Shown here one piece after another: positions 1 to 5,236 of a DNA stretch of 6,119 bases. Every line of letters starts with the position of its first letter. The stretch's first letter is position 1. The position numbers and the translations under genes were made by a program. A model generated the notes under the pieces. That model worked only from the letters and a program-made list of their open reading frames with translations, was not told where the DNA came from and did not search any database. This DNA comes from Vitreoscilla sp. (lineage in GTDB: Bacteria > Pseudomonadota > Gammaproteobacteria > Burkholderiales > Burkholderiaceae), in assembly GCA_014378125.1 (NCBI GenBank), contig JACMOG010000509.1, positions 1-6,119 on the forward strand, written 5' to 3'.

Positions 1-1054
1 CCTCGCTCATGGGCAGCACCGGGGCATCGCTCATCGCATCGGGCTGGAACGGCAGGTGCGGCACGCGGTGCGCCGCGTCGACCGTGTGCAGACGGGTCAC
101 GTCGACCAGGTCGGCGATCACGGCGCTGGCCGTCGGCTCGCTGCCCGCGCCCTTGCCGTAATACAGCGTGGTGCCGACGGCATCCCCCTGCACCATCACC
201 GCGTTCATTGCGCCTTCGACGTTGGCGATCAGGCGCTTGCCCGGCACCAGGCTGGGATGGACCCGCAGCTCGATGCCCTTGGCCGTTCTCTTGGTGATGC
301 CCAGCAGTTTGATCCGGTAACCCAACTGCTCCGCGTACCTGATGTCCTGCGCGCCGAGCTTGGTGATGCCCTCGACATACGCCTTGTCGAACTGCACCGG
401 GATGCCGAAGGCGATCGCCGACATGATGGTGGCCTTGTGCGCGGCGTCCACGCCCTCGATGTCGAAGGTGGGGTCGGCCTCGGCGTAGCCCAGGCGCTGC
501 GCCTCCTTGAGCACGACGTCGAAGTCGAGGCCCTTGTCGCGCATCTCGGACAGGATGAAGTTGGTGGTGCCGTTGATGATGCCGGCGATCCACTCGATGC
601 GGTTGGCGGTGAGGCCTTCGCGCAGCGCCTTGATGATGGGAATGCCCCCGGCCACCGCGGCCTCGAACGCCACCATGACGCCCTTCTCGCGCGCCGCCGC
701 GAAGATCTCGTTGCCGTGCACGGCCAGCAGCGCCTTGTTGGCGGTGACCACGTGCTTGCCGGCGGCGATAGCCTCCAGCACCAGCGTCTTGGCGACGCCG
801 TAGCCGCCGATCAGCTCGACGACGATGTCGATGTCGGGATTGGCGATGATCTCGCGGCCGTCGGCCACCACCTTCACGTGGTCGCCCACCACGCTCCTGG
901 CGCGCGCCACGTCGAGGTCGGCCACCATCGTGATCTCGATGGCGCGGCCCGCGCGGCGGCGGATTTCCTCCTGGTTGCGCGTGAGGACGTTGTACGTGCC
1001 GGAACCGACGGTTCCGATGCCCAGCAGGCCGACCTGGATCGCCTTCATTTTCAT
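1..1054 (-). CDS. hom: Homoserine dehydrogenase (3' end outside window)
   Basis: Reduces aspartate-4-semialdehyde to homoserine with NAD(P)H in the cytosol, the branch point to threonine and methionine. The visible 351 residues hold the N-terminal Rossmann loop GLLGIGTVGSG (9-19), the TANKALLA segment (104-111) with the probable catalytic-site Lys107, the substrate-domain stretch INGTTNFILSEM (160-171), and the family signature from A185 to K207 around EADPTFDIEGVDAAHK. The frame is still open at the left edge (ending DAPVLPMSE), so roughly the last 80-90 residues, where the family has its ACT regulatory domain, are off-window. Two starts are possible: ATG at 1054 (MKMKAIQVG) or ATG at 1048 (MKAIQVG). 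A GAGGTGA ribosome site at 1056-1062 serves either; family N-termini resemble the shorter form. The gene lies 25 bases behind the DUF1176 gene and is probably co-transcribed with it. thrC is the expected next gene but is not visible. Identification is very secure. Confidence 0.97.
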   Translation of the reverse strand, partial: MKMKAIQVGLLGIGTVGSGTYNVLTRNQEEIRRRAGRAIEITMVADLDVARARSVVGDHVKVVADGREIIANPDIDIVVELIGGYGVAKTLVLEAIAAGKHVVTANKALLAVHGNEIFAAAREKGVMVAFEAAVAGGIPIIKALREGLTANRIEWIAGIINGTTNFILSEMRDKGLDFDVVLKEAQRLGYAEADPTFDIEGVDAAHKATIMSAIAFGIPVQFDKAYVEGITKLGAQDIRYAEQLGYRIKLLGITKRTAKGIELRVHPSLVPGKRLIANVEGAMNAVMVQGDAVGTTLYYGKGAGSEPTASAVIADLVDVTRLHTVDAAHRVPHLPFQPDAMSDAPVLPMSE

Positions 1055-1055
1055 T

Positions 1056-1062
1056 TCACCTC
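1056..1062 (-). promoter_or_regulatory. Ribosome binding site of hom
   Basis: GAGGTGA on the minus strand is complementary to the 16S rRNA 3' end. It gives hom its own translation signal within the 25-base gap after the DUF1176 stop. From the last G of GAGG the distance is 4 bases to the ATG at 1054 and 10 bases to the ATG at 1048, so spacing does not decide between the two starts. Confidence 0.7.
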
Positions 1063-1079
1063 GTGTTGCTTGCTCGTTG

Positions 1080-2075
1080 TCACTTGCCGGGAACCACTTC
1101 GGCGACCAGGCTGGGAAGCTCCCAGGCCCCGCCCGCCTTCACGCCACGGCACAGTCCGCCGGTGGCGGCATACGTCTGTTCGAAACGATAGCCGTTCCAG
1201 GTCCATGCCTGGGCGCTGCCGCAATCACCCGCCGGCGCGCTCGCGGCGCGGGCGGAAATGGTGCCGGACCCGTCGAAATCGGCGCCCGCGTACGTGAGCG
1301 GCTTGGGATCGTAGGGCGGCCGCTGGTTGGCCAGCCAGTAGCCATTGGCGCCGGCGCGGCAGGCCTGCGTCACCAACAGGCGATTGGCGTCCAGGTGCCA
1401 CAGCCGCGCCCTGGCCTGCGCCGCGCCATCGTCCAGCAGCGGACAGTCGGCGTTGGTCTGGATGCCGGCCAGCACGCGCACGACCAGCGCGTCGTCGCCC
1501 GGCGCGCGCAGGGGCGGAATGTTGCCGGCCTCGAAGCGCGGCGGCGCCATCGGCGACGCCATGTCGGCGTCGCTGCGCGTGCCCGTGCGCACCAGCGCCG
1601 ACCGCGTGCCCGCGCGCGACTGGGCATCGTCGATCTTCTGCAGCGCTTCGACCGCGCCGTCGCCCGACAGGCGCCACGTGGTGCGGGCCGCCGCGAACGC
1701 CACGTCGGCGCCGCCCAGCAGCGCCTTCAACAGCGCCCCGGTGACGGCGGGCGGGAGGTCGGCGTGGTTGGCCCTGTCGATGCGGATCGTGCCCGCCGCT
1801 CGGCCGCCGACGAGGAGCGCGACGCTCGCCGGCCGCACGGCGCGCGCGTCGAGCGTGCCCAGTTGCAGCTCGCCGAAGACGGGCCTGCCGGGCCCCGACG
1901 CACGCGCGATCAGCACCGACACGGGGTTCTCGCTGCCTTCGGCGCTGTAGCCCGCCGCACGGCAGGTGCGCGTGTTGTCGCACACCACCTGCCAGTCCTT
2001 GCTCTCGAAGGATTGCGCAAACGCGGCGGCCGGCAGCGCCAGCGCCGCGAACGCGAGGAAATGGACGCGCCGCAT
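1080..2075 (-). CDS. DUF1176 family secreted protein
   Basis: A 331-residue protein of a family with no established function that I know of. Residues 1-20 form a signal peptide (MRR, a hydrophobic Ala/Leu/Phe core, cleavage expected at AFA|QS), so it should be periplasmic. The mature protein opens with the DUF1176 hallmark KDWQVVCDNTRTCRAAGY (26-43). It continues with the conserved QKIDDAQSRAGT stretch (146-157) and ends with the family's GDC...WTWNGYRFEQT...CRG block (284-311). There are six cysteines in the mature part (32, 38, 211, 239, 285, 309), enough for three disulfides; the C32/C38 pair is very close. The ATG is two bases after the aminotransferase stop, with no convincing ribosome site, so translation is probably coupled to the gene upstream. 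The frame stays open far upstream (to about 2864), but that part is a shadow of the aminotransferase gene, not a fusion. The family call is strong; why it sits in this operon is unknown. Confidence 0.9.
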   Translation of the reverse strand: MRRVHFLAFAALALPAAAFAQSFESKDWQVVCDNTRTCRAAGYSAEGSENPVSVLIARASGPGRPVFGELQLGTLDARAVRPASVALLVGGRAAGTIRIDRANHADLPPAVTGALLKALLGGADVAFAAARTTWRLSGDGAVEALQKIDDAQSRAGTRSALVRTGTRSDADMASPMAPPRFEAGNIPPLRAPGDDALVVRVLAGIQTNADCPLLDDGAAQARARLWHLDANRLLVTQACRAGANGYWLANQRPPYDPKPLTYAGADFDGSGTISARAASAPAGDCGSAQAWTWNGYRFEQTYAATGGLCRGVKAGGAWELPSLVAEVVPGK

Positions 2076-2077
2076 GG

Positions 2078-3313
2078 TCAGGCGGCGTGGCGCTTGCGGT
2101 AGCCGTCGAGGAAGCGCGCGATGCGCGCCACGGCCTCGGTGAGGTCGTCGACGTTGGGCAGGAACACCACGCGAAAATGGTCGTGCTGTGCCCAGTTGAA
2201 GCCGGTGCCCTGCCCGATGAGCACCTTCTCTTCCGCCAGCAGCTCGTAGGCGAACTGCTGGTCGTCGGCGATCGGGTACAGCTTCGGGTCGAGGCGCGGG
2301 AACATGTACAGCGCGGCCTTGGGCTTGACCAGCGTCACGCCGGGAATCTGCGTGAGCAGGTCGTAGGCCAGGTCGCGCTGGCGCGCGAGGCGGCCGCCGG
2401 GCGCCACGAGATCCTTGATGCTCTGGTAGCCGCCCAGCGCCGTCTGGATGGCCAGCTGGCCCGGCGTGTTGGCGCACAGGCGCAGCGAGACCAGCATGTT
2501 CAGGCCCTCGATGTAGTCCTTGGCGTACTTCTTTGCGCCCGACACCACCATCCAGCCCGCGCGGTAGCCGCACGAGCGGTAGTTCTTCGACAGGCCGTTG
2601 AAGGTGACGCACAGCACGTCGTCGGCCAGCGAGGCGATGCTGGTATGGGTCGCGCCGTCGAACAGCGTCTTGTCGTAGATCTCGTCGGCGAAGATCACCA
2701 GCTCGTGCTGGCGCGCCACCTCCACGATCTCCTGCAGGATCTCCACCGGATACAGCGCGCCGGTGGGATTGTTCGGGTTGATGACGACGATGGCCTTGGT
2801 GCGCGGCGTGATCCTGCGGCGGATGTCGGCGATGTCGGGCATCCAGCCCGACTGCTCGTCGCACATGTAGTGCACCGGCGTGCCGCCCGACAGGGCCACC
2901 ACCGCCGTGTACAGCGGGTAGTCAGGCGACGGGATCAGCACCTCGTCGCCGGAGTCGAGCAGCGCGTTCATGCTGAAGGCGATCAGCTCGGGGGCGCCGT
3001 TGCCCAGGTACACGTGGTCCACCGTCACGCCGACGATCTTCTTTTCCTGCGTGTAGTGGACGATGGACTTGCGCGGCGCGAACAGTCCCTTGGAGTCGGT
3101 GTAGGCGGCCGCGTGCGGCAGGTTGCGGATCATGTCCTGCACGATCTCGTCGGGCGGCTCGAGCCCGAACGCGGCCACGTTGCCGATGTTGAGCTTGATG
3201 ATCTTGTGACCCTCGTCCTCCATCTGGCGGGCCTTGTCGAGGACCGGGCCACGGATGTCGTAGCCGATGTTGGCGAGCTTGGTGGACTTGGCGATCGGCT
3301 TCACGGCCGGCAT
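2078..3313 (-). CDS. alaA: AlaA-like alanine/glutamate-pyruvate aminotransferase
   Basis: A PLP-dependent class I/II (fold type I) aminotransferase of 411 residues, very similar along its whole length to E. coli AlaA (about 405 residues), which makes alanine from pyruvate and glutamate. Visible landmarks are KLANIGYDIRGPVL (12-25), KLNIGN (40-45), AYTDSKG (70-76), NPNNPTG (179-185), FADEIYDK (208-215, with Asp210 for the PLP ring nitrogen and Tyr213), SKNYR (242-246, Lys243 as the Schiff-base lysine), Arg251 near the cofactor phosphate, and FRVVFLP (380-386, Arg381 as the substrate carboxylate arginine). All key residues are present. The ATG at 3313 has AGGG directly against it, which is too close. 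The in-frame GTG at 3304 (V-KPIAKS) sits nine bases after that AGGG and matches the KPI beginning I recall in relatives, so the true protein may be 408 residues. It is first in a probable operon with the DUF1176 gene and hom. Alanine specificity is inferred from similarity. Confidence 0.94.
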   Translation of the reverse strand: MPAVKPIAKSTKLANIGYDIRGPVLDKARQMEDEGHKIIKLNIGNVAAFGLEPPDEIVQDMIRNLPHAAAYTDSKGLFAPRKSIVHYTQEKKIVGVTVDHVYLGNGAPELIAFSMNALLDSGDEVLIPSPDYPLYTAVVALSGGTPVHYMCDEQSGWMPDIADIRRRITPRTKAIVVINPNNPTGALYPVEILQEIVEVARQHELVIFADEIYDKTLFDGATHTSIASLADDVLCVTFNGLSKNYRSCGYRAGWMVVSGAKKYAKDYIEGLNMLVSLRLCANTPGQLAIQTALGGYQSIKDLVAPGGRLARQRDLAYDLLTQIPGVTLVKPKAALYMFPRLDPKLYPIADDQQFAYELLAEEKVLIGQGTGFNWAQHDHFRVVFLPNVDDLTEAVARIARFLDGYRKRHAA

Positions 3314-3317
3314 CCCT
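3314..3317 (-). promoter_or_regulatory. AGGG ribosome site bearing on the alaA start
   Basis: AGGG on the minus strand abuts the annotated ATG (zero spacing) but lies nine bases before the in-frame GTG at 3302-3304. This favours GTG initiation, although ATG is the stronger start codon. Confidence 0.4.
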
Positions 3318-3319
3318 GT

Positions 3320-3357
3320 AAGAAAAGAAATCGGGGCGTCTCGCTTGAGAAGACGCC
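3320..3357 (-). promoter_or_regulatory. Leader hairpin plus T-rich tract before alaA (possible attenuator)
   Basis: On the minus strand GGCGTCT (3351-3357) pairs perfectly with AGACGCC (3335-3341) across a nine-base loop. It is followed by CCGATTTCTTTTCTT, ending just before the AGGG and start codon. A stem followed by a T-rich run resembles an intrinsic terminator inside the operon leader, although the run is broken by cytosines. I found no short leader peptide rich in Thr, Ile or Ala codons, so classical thr-type attenuation is not supported. It could equally be an mRNA fold that affects ribosome access. Confidence 0.35.
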
Positions 3358-3484
3358 GTCTCTCCCAAGTTTCTCATAGGGAAACCACTCGGCGTTGCGT
3401 CGATGCACCCGGGACAGTCGCTGGAACGCTGTCTTTCGCAATGGCGAAGGGTTGGCGTGGGGCGGTCGGCGCATGGCCCTCGGT
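3358..3484. other. Divergent intergenic spacer between alaA and the Mth938-like gene
   Basis: Part of the 233-base gap between two diverging genes. I could not find a convincing sigma-70 pair for the leftward operon; the best -10-like string on the minus strand is the weak TATGAG near 3372-3377, without a good -35. No RNA gene or small coding region stands out. Confidence 0.4.
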
Positions 3485-3514
3485 CGATGTCGCGAAAGGC
3501 CGGCTTCCTATAAT
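3485..3514 (+). promoter_or_regulatory. Candidate sigma-70 promoter of the Mth938-like gene
   Basis: A perfect TATAAT -10 box lies at 3509-3514, which would start transcription near 3521 and leave a leader of about 25 bases before the GTG. The -35 region (around 3485-3491, CGATGTC) is a poor match to TTGACA, so the promoter may be weak or need an activator. Confidence 0.6.
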
Positions 3515-3535
3515 CGCCATGCCTCCAGACCGCCC

Positions 3536-3539
3536 AGGA
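3536..3539 (+). promoter_or_regulatory. Ribosome binding site supporting a GTG start
   Basis: AGGA seven bases before GTG at 3547-3549. No in-frame ATG gives a full-length product, so this site decides the start of the Mth938-like gene. Confidence 0.6.
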
Positions 3540-3546
3540 CAGACCC

Positions 3547-3927
3547 GTGAAATTCCAACCCGACACGCTGGACGGGGTGAACAACATCACCCGCTACGAC
3601 GTCGACACCTTGCGCATCAACGCCGAAGCGCACGCCACCAGCATGCTGGTGCCGTGGGTCGGCCAGGCCAAGGCGTGGGACGCGCGGGGCGTGGAAGACC
3701 TCACGAAGGCGCATTTCGACGCACTGCTCGAGTACGACCCCGAGGTCGTGATCTTCGGCAGCGGCGCGAAGCTGAAGTTCGTGTCGCCAGCGCTCTACCG
3801 CAGCCTGATCGAGCGCCGCATCGGCGTCGAGACGATGGACAGCGGCGCGGCCTGCCGCACCTACACCGTGCTGGCCAACGAGGGCCGCCGCGTGGTGGCG
3901 GCCATCCTGCTGGCCCCCGCCGCCTGA
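3547..3927 (+). CDS. Mth938-like domain protein (DUF498/DUF598 family)
   Basis: A small 126-residue protein filling the whole Mth938-like fold, a family that includes the mitochondrial complex I assembly factor NDUFAF3; the bacterial role is not established. Typical segments are the N-terminal NNITRYDVDTLRIN (12-25), VVIFGSGAKLKFVSP (67-81) and GVETMDSGAACRTYTVLANEG (93-113), ending in the hydrophobic RVVAAILL (115-122). There is no signal peptide or membrane helix, so it is cytosolic. The start is GTG at 3547, supported by AGGA at 3536-3539 with seven bases spacing; the nearby ATG at 3519 is in another frame. It is the first gene rightward from a TATAAT promoter and is followed after 217 bases by a peroxiredoxin gene. 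I recall this neighbour pair from Burkholderiales, but the gap and the second promoter suggest separate transcription here. The family call is strong; the function is unknown. Confidence 0.88.
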   Translation: MKFQPDTLDGVNNITRYDVDTLRINAEAHATSMLVPWVGQAKAWDARGVEDLTKAHFDALLEYDPEVVIFGSGAKLKFVSPALYRSLIERRIGVETMDSGAACRTYTVLANEGRRVVAAILLAPAA

Positions 3928-3942
3928 GCCCGTTCACGCCAC

Positions 3943-3970
3943 GGAAACACGCGCTTTGCGCGCGGTTTCC
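3943..3970 (+). terminator. Hairpin after the Mth938-like gene, no T-tail
   Basis: GGAAAC (3943-3948) pairs with GTTTCC (3965-3970), and inside it CGCGC (3950-3954) pairs with GCGCG (3958-3962) around a TTT loop, leaving a one-by-two internal loop. It begins 16 bases after the stop codon. There is no T-run on either side, so it is more likely a 3'-end stabiliser or an inefficient terminator than a standard intrinsic terminator. Confidence 0.45.
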
Positions 3971-4003
3971 ATGGCCGGGCCGGGGGCCTGTTGCACGCCC
4001 CGG

Positions 4004-4023
4004 ACGTGCCCGGAGGGGCACGT
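4004..4023. repeat. 8-bp palindrome overlapping the peroxiredoxin promoter
   Basis: ACGTGCCC (4004-4011) and GGGCACGT (4016-4023) are perfect inverted copies around GGAG. GCCC at 3997-4000 can add four more pairs with GGGC at 4024-4027 across a three-base bulge. The right arm covers the place where the -35 box for the TATAAT at 4037 should be. This is what an operator would look like, but the RNA would also form a strong hairpin at the end of read-through transcripts. No known regulator site was recognised. Confidence 0.5.
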
Positions 4024-4042
4024 GGGCAGTTCACTCTATAAT
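4014..4042 (+). promoter_or_regulatory. Candidate sigma-70 promoter of the peroxiredoxin gene
   Basis: A perfect TATAAT -10 box at 4037-4042 predicts a start near 4049 and a 5' leader of about 95 bases. The -35 position (about 4014-4020, GGGGCA at 16-base spacing) is a poor match and lies within a palindrome, so control by a DNA-binding protein is plausible. Confidence 0.55.
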
Positions 4043-4144
4043 GGAGGGTTGTGCCGGCCCGACTCGATGTCATCTCGAGCCGTGCCACCCGACCCTGACC
4101 ACGTCACGCACCCAGATCGACCGACGGTTCGACCGAGACCCTAC

Positions 4145-4624
4145 ATGACGCCTGCACTGAACAAAGCGCTCCCCGAATTCGAAGCACTCGCCACCCGCGG
4201 CGTCAAGTTCACGCCGCAAGCCTTCAAGGGCAAGGCTGTGGTGCTGTATTTCTACCCCAAGGACCACACGCCGGGTTGTACCACCGAGGCCATGCAGTTC
4301 CGCGACATGCACGCCGAGTTCATCAAGGCCGGCGCGGTCGTATTTGGCGTTTCGCGCGACAACATGGCGTCGCACGACAAGTTCAAGCAAAGCCTCGAGC
4401 TGCCCTTCGAACTCATCGCCGACACCGAAGAGAAGCTGTGCCACATGTTCGGCGTGGTCAAGAACAAGATCATGTACGGCAAGAAGGTGAAGGGCATCGA
4501 GCGCTCCACCTTCCTCATCGACGCCACCGGCATGCTGGTGGGCGAATGGCGCGGCATCAAGGTGGCGGGCCATGTCGACGAAGTGCTCAAGGCCGTGAAG
4601 GACCTGAACGTCAAGGCCGCCTGA
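4145..4624 (+). CDS. bcp: Peroxiredoxin, BCP/PrxQ type
   Basis: A thiol peroxidase of 159 residues that reduces hydrogen peroxide and organic hydroperoxides in the cytosol. The active-site motif is PKDHTPGC (38-45): Thr42 and peroxidatic Cys45, with the conserved Arg120 in ERSTFLID (119-126). YFYPKD (35-40), FGVSRDN (67-73) and ADTEEKLCHMFGV (92-104) are also typical of BCP. Residue 50, a cysteine in E. coli Bcp, is Met here. The only other cysteine is Cys99, so the enzyme is either 1-Cys in mechanism or uses an unusual partner. ATG at 4145 is chosen because upstream in-frame codons do not look like peroxiredoxin; its ribosome site (GAG seven bases before) is weak. It probably has its own TATAAT promoter and is closed by a strong terminator. 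The stop codon lies in a 17-base tandem duplication, giving the tail LNVKAA. The family call is very secure. Confidence 0.95.
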   Translation: MTPALNKALPEFEALATRGVKFTPQAFKGKAVVLYFYPKDHTPGCTTEAMQFRDMHAEFIKAGAVVFGVSRDNMASHDKFKQSLELPFELIADTEEKLCHMFGVVKNKIMYGKKVKGIERSTFLIDATGMLVGEWRGIKVAGHVDEVLKAVKDLNVKAA

Positions 4625-4637
4625 ACGTCAGGGCCGC
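4604..4637 (+). repeat. 17-bp tandem duplication spanning the bcp stop
   Basis: CTGAACGTCAAGGCCGC (4604-4620) is followed directly by CTGAACGTCAGGGCCGC (4621-4637), with a single mismatch (A4614 versus G4631). Because 17 is not a multiple of three, the second copy is read in a shifted frame, and its CTGA supplies the TGA stop at 4622-4624. Confidence 0.9.
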
Positions 4638-4666
4638 CCGAGCGGGGCCCTGCTTCTGGTGAACAT

Positions 4667-4688
4667 AGCCGCCCCGGGGCGGCTTTTT
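4667..4688 (+). terminator. Rho-independent terminator after bcp
   Basis: AGCCGCCCC (4667-4675) and GGGGCGGCT (4676-4684) form a perfect palindrome, in practice a seven-pair GC-rich stem with a CCGG loop, followed by TTTTT at 4684-4688. It lies about 43 bases after the bcp stop. A second, bulged GC hairpin (4631-4650) precedes it without a T-run. This is the clearest terminator in the window. Confidence 0.92.
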
Positions 4689-4732
4689 CACGCCTGTGGC
4701 CGACGGGCTCGGCGCTTGCCCGCGCCTTGCCG

Positions 4733-5182
4733 ATGCCCCTGATCCTCCAGGCCGACACGGCCCACTCCATCCAGCTGGCGATCGCCCCGGCCTTCGTGCT
4801 TGCCGCGATCGGCTCGACGCTGACCGTGCTGACGAACCGCCTCGCGCGCATCGACGACCATTCCGAGAGGCTGCGCGCCGCCATCAAGCAGGCTGGCGGG
4901 CTGCCGAGCGCCGAGGACACGTTGGCGCTCGGCAGGCTCGAGCGCCGCGCCCGACTCGTCCACGTCAGCATCAGCTCGGCCGTGGCCTGCGGCCTGCTCA
5001 TCTGCGCGATGGTGATGGCCACCTTCACCGGCGATGAGTTCGGCCTGGCCGCCGGCCGCGTCATCGCGCTGCTGTTCGGCACGGCGATGGCCAGCCTGGG
5101 GCTGACCTATGCCGTGTTCCTGGTGGAGGTGTACCTGGGCGCGCACATGCTGAAGCCGGATCGTCCGTTGAGCGCGAAATAG
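4733..5182 (+). CDS. DUF2721 family membrane protein
   Basis: A 149-residue inner-membrane protein of a family with no known function. It shows the DUF2721 layout. A first hydrophobic stretch (about 14-33, LAIAPAFVLAAIGSTLTVL) runs into the family-typical TNRLARIDDHSERLR (34-48). A charged helix with LGRLERRARLVHVSI (66-80) follows, then a second helix (about 80-98) and a third (about 107-133, ending FLVEVYLGAH), and a short polar tail. The start is ATG at 4733; a TTG six bases earlier is in frame but less likely. No good ribosome site is visible for either, so the exact start is uncertain. It follows the bcp terminator with no recognisable promoter in the 44-base gap, so it depends on read-through or on a promoter I cannot see. 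Its 3' end faces the isomerase gene. No link to peroxide defence is shown. Confidence 0.85.
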   Translation: MPLILQADTAHSIQLAIAPAFVLAAIGSTLTVLTNRLARIDDHSERLRAAIKQAGGLPSAEDTLALGRLERRARLVHVSISSAVACGLLICAMVMATFTGDEFGLAAGRVIALLFGTAMASLGLTYAVFLVEVYLGAHMLKPDRPLSAK

Positions 5183-5206
5183 CCGCTGTCCAGTTCGCTG
5201 CGCCGT

Positions 5207-5234
5207 GCGGCTCGATGTGACCGCGCCGAGCCGC
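5207..5234. terminator. Inverted repeat between convergent genes, possible two-way terminator
   Basis: GCGGCTCG (5207-5214) and CGAGCCGC (5227-5234) are perfect inverted copies with a 12-base loop, sitting in the 54 bases between two converging stop codons. Position favours a shared terminator, but there is no T-run on either strand. Confidence 0.4.
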
Positions 5235-5236
5235 GG

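Noticed and set aside
56..1297. Long plus-strand open frame across hom.
   Set aside because: Antisense shadow of a GC-rich gene: His/Asp/Arg/Ala-rich, no recognisable domain, while the opposite strand encodes textbook homoserine dehydrogenase.
1080..2864. A 594-codon open frame on the minus strand that could look like a fusion ending in DUF1176.
   Set aside because: Its first 263 residues are Arg/Pro-rich and lie out of frame over the well-recognised aminotransferase; the real gene starts at the signal-peptide ATG at 2075.
825..3379. Two long plus-strand open frames (825-2102 and 2087-3379) opposite DUF1176 and alaA.
   Set aside because: Low-complexity composition typical of complementary-strand frames in GC-rich DNA; the minus-strand proteins carry clear family motifs.
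2922..3590. Minus-strand open frame through the alaA leader that could be an extra gene or a long leader peptide.
   Set aside because: It overlaps alaA out of frame, has no ribosome site and no family-like sequence, and is not enriched in Thr, Ile or Ala codons in its leader part.
3956..4144. N-terminal extension of the peroxiredoxin through an in-frame upstream ATG.
   Set aside because: The extra 63 residues do not resemble any peroxiredoxin N-terminus and cover the hairpin and TATAAT promoter; ATG 4145 gives the usual family length.
4252..5146. Minus-strand open frames across bcp and the DUF2721 gene.
   Set aside because: Antisense shadows; they cross the bcp terminator and lack any recognisable domain.
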